A DNA stretch of 64,000 nucleotides. Origin: Chloroflexi bacterium TSY. Lineage in GTDB: Bacteria > Chloroflexota > Anaerolineae > Caldilineales > Caldilineaceae. This document shows, piece by piece, positions 1-8,223 of this stretch (its first letter is position 1; each line of letters opens with the position of its first letter). The notes under the pieces are model-generated. The model did not search any database. It worked only from the letters and a program-made list of their open reading frames with translations, and was not told the origin of the DNA. The position numbers and the translations under genes were made by a program. The stretch lies in the NCBI GenBank assembly GCA_019217005.1, contig JAHBNG010000080.1:3257-67256 (forward strand). Direction: 5' to 3'.

Positions 1-625
1 AAATCAACATGGCGGCAACCAGCCCCACACCCACTATCGCCAAGAGCCATCCGATTATTTCAAGTAAAGTCCGTGTCAGACCAGTATTTCTCAGCCCCAC
101 ACCCCGTTCGGGAAAAAATCTATCTAATTGCTCATCCAACCAGTTAAAAAAACGTTCTCGCAACGTCGGAGGTCGGTTAAATTCAGGTCGTTCGAAGACT
201 TCTTGCAATAAGGCAAGACGCGTATAAGTCTGATCGTTCTGCGCACTCTCCAGCTGTTGTGCAACAAGACGGACGCGAGAACGTGCAATCTCAATGTCCT
301 CAGCAGGATCAATCCGTTCATTTGTGATGAGCGGTTCTGGATGAATAGTCATTCCGGATGAGAGTTTGACACGCTTGACTGTATTGAGCATTTGCTGCGC
401 CAGTTCCAGCCTTTGCACATCACTCTGAGATTCATTCGGAGCATCTAGTATCTCGATGACGTCTGCCAGAAGAGCACGATACTCTATAAGTGAAAGCTCT
501 TGATTTTCATCTACTGCATCTGATTGCGCTATCGCCAGGCTAACTGATGTCGTATGGAACAGGCTCAAAACAAACCACAGAATGAATATATATTGTATAA
601 GGTGTTTATTGCAGATAGATTGCAT
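1..625 (-). CDS. DUF4129-like secreted/membrane protein, C-terminus off the window
   Basis: The reading frame is open on the minus strand from an ATG at 625 to the left edge, about 208 codons with no stop. The N-terminus is a signal peptide or membrane anchor (IQYIFILWFVLSLF). A helical, charged region of about 140 residues follows, then a PTLRERFFNWLDEQLDRFF stretch and a transmembrane segment (GWLLAIVGVGLVAAMLI) at the edge. This order (signal, helical region, WL-rich linker, TM) is typical of the part of DUF4129 proteins before the DUF4129 domain, which would lie outside the window. It is the last visible gene of a minus-strand cluster, 81 bases after the membrane protein ending at 707, and the two families often sit together in Chloroflexota and actinobacteria. 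Family assignment is an inference from architecture; no catalytic motif is visible. Confidence 0.6.
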   Translation of the reverse strand, partial: MQSICNKHLIQYIFILWFVLSLFHTTSVSLAIAQSDAVDENQELSLIEYRALLADVIEILDAPNESQSDVQRLELAQQMLNTVKRVKLSSGMTIHPEPLITNERIDPAEDIEIARSRVRLVAQQLESAQNDQTYTRLALLQEVFERPEFNRPPTLRERFFNWLDEQLDRFFPERGVGLRNTGLTRTLLEIIGWLLAIVGVGLVAAMLI

Positions 626-1522
626 CCAGATCGTACCTGAATCCTCTGATATACCAATGTAGGCCCAAAACCGCCTTAACCTACTGAGAATTGAGAATGT
701 AGATCGCTAAAATGTCGTCGGACCGGTAGGCGGCATCTCTTCTTCCAAACCCCGAATACGCAGATCGAGATCATATCCTTGTTGGCGCACACGCAAATCA
801 TAGTAGAGTAAAACGATTGCGGCGATCATGAACGGCTGGACCAAAGCTGAAACAATCGAACTGAGGGCTCCACTCAGACCAGCTGCGACCCGAGGAACAA
901 AGAAGAAGGTAAATAGGATGGTCGATTGGAGAACAGCAAATTGGATAATCATAATCACAAGATAGAAGATGCTTAGCAGCACGAGGTATCCTAGAATTCG
1001 TGCCGCACTTCCTTTCGTCAATCTCCAACTTTCACGCATTGCCTCAATTGGCCCCCACCTTTCGGTTAAAAGGCCAATCGGAGCAGCCACCCAGCGCGCG
1101 CTGAGGTAGAGCATCGAACCGAAGAACAGCAAAAGTATGATAAGAACACCACAGACTATTCCAACGATTGCCAGCCCATCAGGTCCGCCTGTTGCATCCA
1201 TCACACCTGCAAAGGAGAAGGATACCCCAAAGATTGCACAGAAAAAGAGAATATAAACACCAACAAACGCCAGAAAGAACATAATTGACATACCCAAAAA
1301 GGGCCAAAAACGCTTCATTCCTGTACGAATACCCTCCAGAAGGGTCAGCTCTTGCTGATGAAGCGCTGCAACTGATTGAGCCGTGAGTGCCAAGAAGAGT
1401 AGGATCCAAGCGACGAGTGAAACAATATTGATCAACTGAGCCAAAGCCACTGTTTCTGGAGCCATTTCCAATATAGCTTCGAATGCTTCGGGAGGCGGTG
1501 GTTCTCCTGGATTTGTGAGTCT

Positions 1523-1900
1523 CAGTAGATCCAAATTTCAGGTTTTGAGAGAGAATTCTGGCTAAACAGTTGACATAAATACAAATTTGCCGGTCGATAT
1601 CTAGTTTTTGCGTTAGATTTGGGCGATTTTCAGGGGTGGTTCAGAATTAGGTTTACACTTTTGATACATAGATAAAAATCTATATGAGGTCATTTTCTGC
1701 CTGAGCATGGCTCAAAGTAGAAAATATAAACATCTTTTCTCTTTGCAAAAATGTAAACCTAATTGTCCGCCTAAAATGAACCACCCCGATTTTCAGATAT
1801 GAAATAGGTTGTTTTCTGTAACCGAAATCTGAATAAATGACTCCAAAATCCCTGCAATCTCGACTGAAAATAGCCAAAAACGCCAAATTTGGATCTACTG
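1523..1900. mobile_element. MITE-like repeat, family A copy 1 (carries nested family I element)
   Basis: Both ends carry the inverted repeat CAGTAGATCCAAATTT. The flanks are AGTCT (1518-1522) and AGTAT (1901-1905), a 5-bp target duplication with one mismatch. Apart from the nested insert it matches the copy at 59039-59253. The arithmetic is exact: 378 = 215 (intact copy) + 155 (nested element) + 8 (its duplication). It codes for nothing recognisable and interrupts a membrane-protein gene. Confidence 0.85.
1633..1787. mobile_element. MITE-like repeat, family I copy 1, nested inside family A
   Basis: This 155-bp element has 11-bp perfect terminal inverted repeats GGGGTGGTTCA/TGAACCACCCC and is flanked by an 8-bp direct duplication GATTTTCA (1625-1632 and 1788-1795). 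The uninterrupted target is visible in the family A copy at 59039-59253. A subterminal TTAGGTTTAC is shared with one end of the 1669-bp IS at 10807-12475, which also makes 8-bp duplications. It is therefore plausibly a non-autonomous relative of that IS group. Confidence 0.85.
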
Positions 1901-2113
1901 AGTATAGAACGAAAAAGATTCATATAAGCGCCAAAAACGTTGCTCAGTAAAATGCTAGACAAGATTCCCATGGGAACCAGAAAGACCGCTGCCGTTAAAA
2001 CAAGAATGCCGAAGCGCTCTCGATAAAGACGGAATGCGCCATCAAGCAGTTCGCCAAGACTCATTGGACCAGAAGTCGTAAACGGTTTTTGCATAACATG
2101 CTCCTCGGGGGTA

Positions 2114-3229
2114 TTACAATATCGCTTCCCTCAACAGATCCTCGTCGATCCGGATCGACAACAAATCATCCAAATCGATATATCCATCTTGAATCTTCGG
2201 GTGATGAGTCACGATATCCTCTTTAAGCTTCAAGAAAAAACTTAATTCTGACGGACAGTTCACAACTGGTAACGCGGCCAAACAGGCCGCACGTGCCGTC
2301 CCCAACCCAGCACTGGCTTGAGATCCAACCATTAGACTCTTATTTGTTTCCGTATCATAACTCTGTAACATCTCAATCATCTGCAGAGATTCCGTATAGC
2401 CTGTCCGTGCAGTCTTGATATTCAAAATATCGAAGGTATCCAAAGCGAGTTCACGACGCAAATCGCGCGTCGTAAATGCACTATCATCGGCGATCAACGG
2501 TAAATGATTGCCGCGGCGCAGAGATGCTCTTTCCCGAATCAGTTCGACGGGCAGCGGCTCTTCACAATAGAGCAATCCCATTTCGTGTAATTGTTGCAGC
2601 TGAGAAGCAGCCTCATCAACAGTAAAGCACTCATTCGCATCGGCATAAAGACTCAGACTCTCATCAAAAGCCGCTTGTAACTCTCCCAGGATCGCCATAT
2701 CCTCATTCCAATTGCGGCCCACCTTTACTTTGAAGACGCGCACACCAGCAGCAAAGACACGTTCTGCCTCATCGAACATTGTCTCTGGATTGTCAATGCC
2801 CAGAATGTAACTTACCTGTATTCGCTGTTTAGATTTATCCCTTTCAACACCCAAGGCTTCCGCTAGACTCACCCCGCGGCTTTGAGCAACGGCATCATGT
2901 AATGCAATATCAATCGCAGCTTTCGCAGCGTGATTATTTTTGACTTGGTCTAGTTGGGTCCAAACTTGCTTGACTCTGTGTGCATCAAGCCCAATAACCC
3001 GTGGTGCTAATTCTTGTCGAATGATGCTGGTTATGCTCGCGACCGTTTCACCATAGATCGTCGGACGTGGTGGTGCTTCAGCATACCCAACACGACCGTC
3101 GCTCAGGAATACACGTACCAAAACGTGATGGACGTCGTTCATGGTGCTGTGTTGACCCCAATGCAGTACACCGTGCATAGAGAGGCGAAATACAGTAGTC
3201 TCTATTGCTTTAATCGTTGGTTGAATCAT
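2114..3229 (-). CDS. Enolase-superfamily epimerase/racemase (mandelate racemase/muconate lactonizing family)
   Basis: A 371-residue protein with the enolase-superfamily layout. A capping domain (residues 1-120) is followed by a beta/alpha barrel with the KxK motif in VFKVKVGRN (about 170), metal ligands in DANECF and EEPLP, a third acidic ligand in LIADDSAF and the barrel-end lysine in NIKTAR. This arrangement is that of the muconate lactonizing subgroup, which includes dipeptide epimerases and o-succinylbenzoate synthases and removes a proton alpha to a carboxylate in the cytoplasm. Substrate cannot be decided from motifs. It starts 9 bases after the kinase-like gene (3239-4075), so both are probably one transcript. 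No strong ribosome-binding site precedes the ATG, which fits translational coupling. Length is normal for the family. Confidence 0.85.
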   Translation of the reverse strand: MIQPTIKAIETTVFRLSMHGVLHWGQHSTMNDVHHVLVRVFLSDGRVGYAEAPPRPTIYGETVASITSIIRQELAPRVIGLDAHRVKQVWTQLDQVKNNHAAKAAIDIALHDAVAQSRGVSLAEALGVERDKSKQRIQVSYILGIDNPETMFDEAERVFAAGVRVFKVKVGRNWNEDMAILGELQAAFDESLSLYADANECFTVDEAASQLQQLHEMGLLYCEEPLPVELIRERASLRRGNHLPLIADDSAFTTRDLRRELALDTFDILNIKTARTGYTESLQMIEMLQSYDTETNKSLMVGSQASAGLGTARAACLAALPVVNCPSELSFFLKLKEDIVTHHPKIQDGYIDLDDLLSIRIDEDLLREAIL

Positions 3230-3238
3230 GGACTTGAG

Positions 3239-4075
3239 TTATGTCAATTTCATTGCATCAGCAATCGAGGTAGCGATCTGTGTTGGAGTCTGTATTGTTG
3301 TATCAACCGCGATCGTGCGATCGGCAGCATCACGCAGCAGTGTTGCCAAGGTTGCATTGGGGTCATAGTTACGCCGTTCTTCGACTACGATGCGAATTTT
3401 GCTGCGTAACTCAGCCAGCTCAACTCGATTGGTTTGAACGAGAGTCAGGAGATTTACTACTTCGCTTGGTTCAAATACAGTAGAAGCATCATCGACATCG
3501 AGTACCGTATAGGGATCCCTGGATATCGTCTGCTGGTTAGTTTTGTCTTGATCCACCTTCTGCTGAAATTCGACTGAGTCGAATCGATCCTTGCGCTGCA
3601 ATAGGCGCTCGACCCGAACAAGATCCGGGGCATGGAGAACCACGAAATGTGCGAGAGGAAACAGATAAATAGCGTGCTCAACTTCGTTGACGCCGCGCAA
3701 TCCATCGAAAACGAGTTGTTTCCGAGCCAAACCAGAGCCAATCTGTAATTGTGCCAAAGCGTGCGCCATCCCGCCATGAAAGCGCTCACGATAGCGACGC
3801 GTATAGCCAAATCGCTTCATACGATCCCGTACAGGTTGAAGTGGATCTCCGTCTTCGCTTTGAAGACGCTCGATCATCAGTCGATCTGTCAGCAATCGGC
3901 GATTGGGCAGGAGGGCAAATTGAGCCCCTATCTGTTGAAGGGTCTCGATGGTTGTACTCTTTCCGACACCTGTTACGCCCACAATGATCCACAAGTTGCA
4001 ATCAACAATGCTACGCCAGCCAGGTGGGGGTGTCCCAACACCGATATTTGTTTCAATTTGGGTAAATGAATGCAT
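3239..4075 (-). CDS. P-loop NTPase, kinase-like protein
   Basis: A 278-residue soluble protein with an N-terminal Walker A motif GVTGVGKSTT (residues 33-42), followed by an all-alpha/beta kinase-like body. LVFDGLRG (about 128) resembles the Walker B/substrate region of small-molecule kinases. An Arg-rich segment VRVERLLQRKDRFD may form the lid. The family is AAA/adenylate-kinase-like P-loop proteins; the substrate is unknown. The gene lies between a FAS1 lipoprotein (its ATG is one base after that stop) and an enolase-superfamily epimerase 9 bases downstream, which indicates one operon. A cytoplasmic phosphorylation step on the epimerase substrate is possible but is only inferred from position. 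Confidence 0.65.
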   Translation of the reverse strand: MHSFTQIETNIGVGTPPPGWRSIVDCNLWIIVGVTGVGKSTTIETLQQIGAQFALLPNRRLLTDRLMIERLQSEDGDPLQPVRDRMKRFGYTRRYRERFHGGMAHALAQLQIGSGLARKQLVFDGLRGVNEVEHAIYLFPLAHFVVLHAPDLVRVERLLQRKDRFDSVEFQQKVDQDKTNQQTISRDPYTVLDVDDASTVFEPSEVVNLLTLVQTNRVELAELRSKIRIVVEERRNYDPNATLATLLRDAADRTIAVDTTIQTPTQIATSIADAMKLT

Positions 4076-4076
4076 C

Positions 4077-5153
4077 TTAAGGACTATTCGGCGGTAGAAT
4101 CACGGCGTCGAGTACATGGATAAACCCATTTCCCGCGGCAATATCTGCCAGCAAGATCTGAGCCTGTGTCGAATCGCCGCCTTGAACGGCGATCTGACCT
4201 TGTGGATCAGCACGGTTGCTGTCATCCTTCTCCACAACAAAGCGGATGGCTGCACCATGCAATGTAACCACTTCCAGCCCATCATGGATGGCTTTTGTAT
4301 TCAATGCACCCGGGATGACATGATAGAGTAAATAGGGTGATGGGTTGGTATCTAACTGATGTAAAAGTCTTTCAGATGCATTGTCGACCAGTGCCAAGAA
4401 CGCCTCATCCGTTGGTGCGAGCACTGTGAAAGGACCGTCCTCTTGTAGCGCCTCAATCAGATCCGCCGCGTGTAAACCAGCCAATAGCGTCTCGAAACTA
4501 TTGGCTGTTTGAGCCGTTTTGACAAGATCGGGCAAATCAGTTTGGGTGATGGGCAAGTCGAATAATAGAGCAAGGCTTGGCGGAAACAGAACGGTGTCGA
4601 TTATGTGGACCCGGCCATTGACTGTTTCGATATCCGCTTCTACAATGGTCGCTTTTCCAATCATCAGCTCACCCTCGTTCTCTACAACCCCCAACTCATC
4701 TCCCAATAGAGTCGTGAGAGTAGAGAGAGACGACAAGTCATCTTCGGATAGATCCTCTGCAACCAGATGATAGAGCAGCACATCAAAAGCTGTGTTCGGA
4801 TCGTCGAGTGCATTGTCGTCCAAAGCCGCAAACACCTCGTCCGTTGGCGCAAAGAGAGTAAATGGGCCATCACTTTGTAACTTTTCAATCAATTCAGCCT
4901 CTTCAATCAATCCCTTTAATCTGGTTAAATCATCGTTAGACTGAATCAAGGTCCAAACGTCGCTCTCTTCGTCTGGTGGTGGAAGGGTTGGATTCGGTGC
5001 AGCTGTCGCTGCCGGTGGTTGAGTGGGAATGGAGGTTGCTGTTGCCGGAGGGGTGACCGTTGGCTCAGGTTCTGAGTCACCACAAGATGCAGCAGCAAAG
5101 CCGGTTATCAGAATAATCACAATTGTCAATAACGTGGAGATACGCTCTCTCAT
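4077..5153 (-). CDS. Lipoprotein with two FAS1 (fasciclin) domains
   Basis: The start chosen is the ATG at 5153, which follows a GGAG and gives a clean lipoprotein signal peptide, MRERISTLLTIVIILITG followed by FAAASCGDS with a lipobox Cys. A Pro/Thr-rich linker follows (PTVTPPATATSIPTQPP). Two FAS1 domains come next, each with the diagnostic GPFTLFAPTDEVFAAL or GPFTVLAPTDEAFLAL and a later H1/H2-like stretch (NGRVHIIDTVLFPP and NGFIHVLDAVILPP). FAS1 domains mediate adhesion and matrix interactions, so a surface-anchored adhesion role is likely. A longer in-frame start at 5228 exists but would bury the signal peptide. It heads the minus-strand cluster running down to position 1. Confidence 0.9.
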   Translation of the reverse strand: MRERISTLLTIVIILITGFAAASCGDSEPEPTVTPPATATSIPTQPPAATAAPNPTLPPPDEESDVWTLIQSNDDLTRLKGLIEEAELIEKLQSDGPFTLFAPTDEVFAALDDNALDDPNTAFDVLLYHLVAEDLSEDDLSSLSTLTTLLGDELGVVENEGELMIGKATIVEADIETVNGRVHIIDTVLFPPSLALLFDLPITQTDLPDLVKTAQTANSFETLLAGLHAADLIEALQEDGPFTVLAPTDEAFLALVDNASERLLHQLDTNPSPYLLYHVIPGALNTKAIHDGLEVVTLHGAAIRFVVEKDDSNRADPQGQIAVQGGDSTQAQILLADIAAGNGFIHVLDAVILPPNSP

Positions 5154-5407
5154 CGTAAATGGCTCCAGATTGAAGTTCGCTACGGCAATAACGAGTATGC
5201 CTACATAACACGATCGCTCATCAGGCAAAATTGGGCAAGGGCACGATTACATTTCTAGAGAAATCATTGATCTGCACAATTTGTTAGATGAAGCAACACG
5301 ATTATACCCGCAAGCGTCTCATGCGCCAACCACACATGAGCCACAGTGCAAATTCTACGAATCACGAATCACGTATTCGCTCAATCTTTGTGGTAAAATA
5401 GCTGTTT

Positions 5408-6217
5408 GTGGAAGAGCTACGCAACGCAATTGAGCAATTAATCACTTCATTGGATCTGGATCGTTTTCCATCCATTGCCCGCATTGGCGAGTCGATGGAT
5501 TCAGTCGCTTGGATTCTGGTAACATTATTTATTTCAGCTGTTGGAGTTGGGTTATATTTTAGCATCAGTACACGTCGACCACTTGTTGCTATCGACGATG
5601 TAGAAACAACGCCCGAAACGCTCCTTGGGTATCTGAAGCAAGATCCGACTCTCATGTCTCCAGCGAATATCATCCGGCGTCTTGGTGCAGAATCTACTCT
5701 GGAATTGTTAGAATACGGCGATCGTGTAGACGACAAAGAGTGGATTTTTCGATGGGGAAGCATTCGCAATGAACTAATTCATCTGTTGAGTCAACAAAAC
5801 GCTTTTGGTCCAATTTATGCGCTTGCCCGCTATTATCGTAGTGCAGATCAGCAAGAACCAGATGCACTGCGCATTCGACGTACAGCGTTGATTCACAAAC
5901 TTGGTCAGCGCCGTCACTTAGAGCCGAACGCCGATGGTTTACCCGCAGAGTTGCGTATCCGTTGCCATCCGGCAGAAATTATCGGTGATCTTGGATTTCC
6001 CGGAACATCTTTATGGCTTATGCCCGATGAGCCGACGCCTGCACCCTCTGGGCCATTAATTGAGATGGATCCGATTGAGTTTGATACATTAGAAATCGCG
6101 CAACTCAATCTAAATATTCGACGTACTCCTATGTCGGGAGGCGGTTTCCGGTTGCAGTTGGAAAAACGTCGTAAAATGTGGATTGTGGTTGATGAAGAAA
6201 TCGAGTGGGCGTCTTGA
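5408..6217 (+). CDS. Single-pass membrane protein of unknown function
   Basis: A 269-residue protein starting at GTG (5408); no in-frame ATG lies close. One transmembrane helix is seen near residues 33-52 (WILVTLFISAVGVGLYF). The rest is a soluble region without a motif I recognise, including a helical stretch GAESTLELLEYGDRVDD and a beta-rich C-terminal end. Its stop overlaps the ATG of the next gene (6217) by one base, so it is translationally coupled to the 7TM-GAF-HTH protein and then to FtsK. A role in the same membrane-associated process is inferred from that linkage only. Confidence 0.7.
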   Translation: MEELRNAIEQLITSLDLDRFPSIARIGESMDSVAWILVTLFISAVGVGLYFSISTRRPLVAIDDVETTPETLLGYLKQDPTLMSPANIIRRLGAESTLELLEYGDRVDDKEWIFRWGSIRNELIHLLSQQNAFGPIYALARYYRSADQQEPDALRIRRTALIHKLGQRRHLEPNADGLPAELRIRCHPAEIIGDLGFPGTSLWLMPDEPTPAPSGPLIEMDPIEFDTLEIAQLNLNIRRTPMSGGGFRLQLEKRRKMWIVVDEEIEWAS

Positions 6218-8223
6218 TGGTAGAATTCTTAAATCTGGCGAAGCTTGCGACATTTGTTAATGTCGTTACCTCTTCCGCCGTCATTATTGTTGCTTTTTCC
6301 CTGCTGGCTTACACACTGACCTACAATTTTCGTAGTTCAGCCGCTAGACGTTACGCTTTGCTGTTGGCTTGTGTCGTCATCACCTTTACTGGTGATGTCG
6401 CATTGAATCGTGTGGGTTCTGCGGGAGCGGCAAATCTCTGGCTTCGTTTTCAGTGGCTCGGCATCGCCATGTTGCCGGCAGCTTACTATATTTTTTCGAT
6501 CGCTGTGCTGCGGACAACGAATGGGAGGGTCTTTTACGGACGTTTGATTGGTCTGTTTTTGTTGACCCTTTCGTTCCTCAGCGCGGTGAGTGCTCTCTTC
6601 GGCACGCAAATTGTCGGGCTTCTTCACTTTGAGCCGCCACTCAGCTATCTAGAAGCTGGGCCCTATTTTTGGCTTTTTGCCGGCTATTTTACACTTGCAG
6701 CGATCATGTCTCTTTATAATATCTGGCGCGCCCGTCAGCGCTGTCTAACCGAAAGCAGCCGACAACGGATGACCTACCTACTCCTTGGTTTCGCTGCACC
6801 TGGGATCGGAATATTTCCATATCTCATCGGTCTGAGCCGCCTGAATGAGGGGATGCAGAGCAATGCGATTATCTTTATCCTGGCGATGGTTGGCAACATC
6901 TTGGTGGCGGGATTCTTGTTGCTAATTAGTTACTCAGTGGCCTACTTCGGCGTCTATACGCCAGATCGTGTCGTTCGCTATCGCTTGATTCGTTTCTTTG
7001 CACGTGGTCCCCTCGTTGCTATTGTTGTGATTGTGGCTGTACAGACCATTCCGCCTGTAGAGCGCGTCTTAGGTCTGCCGCGCGATTTAGTGCTTTTTAG
7101 CACAATCACTTTTGTGATTATATTTAGCCAGCTTTTCCTCAGTTTGACCAAAAGATGGGTGGATCAAGCCATCTATCGTGAGGATCGTGGCGAAATTGCC
7201 TGGCTACGCGAGCTCGATCGCCGTTTGCTCACCACAACCGATTTGCGTCAATTCCTGGACAACAACCTCACTGCTCTCTGCGAAATGTTGCGCTTCCCAT
7301 CTGGATTTGTGGCTGCTGTCGTCGGTCCCGATCTGGTGCTCGAAGCGATCGTTGGTGGTGAAGAAGTCCAACAACAGGTGACTGATGTAGATGATTGGCC
7401 AGATGTGATTTCACGTATGATCGAGCAACTACGGACTGAACATTCGTTCGGTAAGCCAAATAGCCACCCTATTCGACATAGAAACTTCTGGCTCTATCCT
7501 TTGGTTGAGCCGACGAACGCAAATGGCCCAGGCAAACTGCTCGGTATTCTTGGTGTCCATGCCACCAGTGATGGCTTAACCCTGAATGCAGATGAAATGA
7601 GTGTGCTGACGAGCGTCGTTGAGCGTACATCGTTGGCCTTAATGGATCGGAAGTTACAGCAAGACGTCTTTATCGCCTTGCAACGTATTATTCCAGGGAT
7701 TGATCGAATTCAGCGTATGCGCGGCGTCATTCCTTATCCTATCTCCACCAACACTGACAATGGTACACCAGAGTACGCGTCGATGTTATTGGATTCCAGC
7801 CCGATTCATGAGCCAGAGTTTGATGTCTGGGTGAAGGATGCATTAAGTCACTATTGGGGCGGTCCAAAATTGACCAGCAGCCCCCTGCAACGACTTCGCA
7901 TCGTAAATAAGATGCTACGCGTCGCAGATGATGATCCAACTCGGGCACTACGTCTCGTACTTGAATCTGCCATCGAACGGTTGAAACCAACTGGAAAACA
8001 GGATTTCAGCACACCTGAGTGGTTGCTCTACAACATTCTCGAATTACGCTTTATTCAAGGTCGCAAAGTACGCGAGATTGCCAGCCGGTTAGCTGTGAGC
8101 GAAAGTGATCTCTATCGTAAACAACGTGTGGCTGTTGGTCAGGTTGCCCGCATTTTGATTGAAATGGAACAAGATAACGCACATGAGAGACAATCTCTCC
8201 CCGCTATGGAAAGATCTGGTTGA
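6217..8223 (+). CDS. 7TM-GAF-HTH protein (membrane-bound sensor/transcription factor)
   Basis: The start is taken at the ATG at 6217, which overlaps the previous stop. Residues about 10-290 hold seven or eight hydrophobic segments like the 7TM sensor module of some histidine kinases. Residues about 320-480 look like a GAF domain (DLRQFLDNNLTALCEMLRFP and FLVVERTSLAL-type helices). The C-terminus has a helix-turn-helix-like segment (KVREIASRLAVSESDLYRK). No HisKA, HATPase or phospho-acceptor motif is present, so this is not a histidine kinase. The architecture suggests a one-component regulator that stays in the membrane while binding DNA. It precedes and overlaps ftsK by about 40 bases. Domain limits are estimated by eye and the GAF call is the weakest part. 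Confidence 0.7.
   Translation: MVEFLNLAKLATFVNVVTSSAVIIVAFSLLAYTLTYNFRSSAARRYALLLACVVITFTGDVALNRVGSAGAANLWLRFQWLGIAMLPAAYYIFSIAVLRTTNGRVFYGRLIGLFLLTLSFLSAVSALFGTQIVGLLHFEPPLSYLEAGPYFWLFAGYFTLAAIMSLYNIWRARQRCLTESSRQRMTYLLLGFAAPGIGIFPYLIGLSRLNEGMQSNAIIFILAMVGNILVAGFLLLISYSVAYFGVYTPDRVVRYRLIRFFARGPLVAIVVIVAVQTIPPVERVLGLPRDLVLFSTITFVIIFSQLFLSLTKRWVDQAIYREDRGEIAWLRELDRRLLTTTDLRQFLDNNLTALCEMLRFPSGFVAAVVGPDLVLEAIVGGEEVQQQVTDVDDWPDVISRMIEQLRTEHSFGKPNSHPIRHRNFWLYPLVEPTNANGPGKLLGILGVHATSDGLTLNADEMSVLTSVVERTSLALMDRKLQQDVFIALQRIIPGIDRIQRMRGVIPYPISTNTDNGTPEYASMLLDSSPIHEPEFDVWVKDALSHYWGGPKLTSSPLQRLRIVNKMLRVADDDPTRALRLVLESAIERLKPTGKQDFSTPEWLLYNILELRFIQGRKVREIASRLAVSESDLYRKQRVAVGQVARILIEMEQDNAHERQSLPAMERSG

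Larger units (their letters stand above)
707..2094 (-). pseudogene. Multi-pass membrane protein (GPDPase_memb/YciC-like), split by nested mobile repeats
   Basis: The N-terminal part (2094 down to about 1906) encodes MQKPFTTSGPMSLGELLDGA, FRLYRERFGILVLTAAV and NLFRSIL. The C-terminal part (about 1517 down to 707) continues with TNPGEPPPPEAFEAILEMAP, about five hydrophobic segments and the motif ERWGPIEAMRESWRLTKG. The latter is typical of membrane proteins related to the glycerophosphodiester phosphodiesterase membrane domain. The two halves are separated by a 378-bp family A repeat that itself contains a 155-bp family I repeat. Removing the repeats and one copy of the 5-bp duplication joins the halves in frame as FRSIL-TNPGE, so the gene was intact before insertion. 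A short ORF starting inside the repeat (1534) would give only the C-terminal half. Function in the cell is unknown. Confidence 0.75.

Noticed and set aside
9..227. 72-codon plus-strand ORF at the left end
   Set aside because: It lies opposite an open minus-strand frame with a signal peptide and DUF4129-like features, so it is a shadow.
8159..8182. TTG start for FtsK
   Set aside because: The ATG at 8183 is better placed and the extra eight residues have no support.
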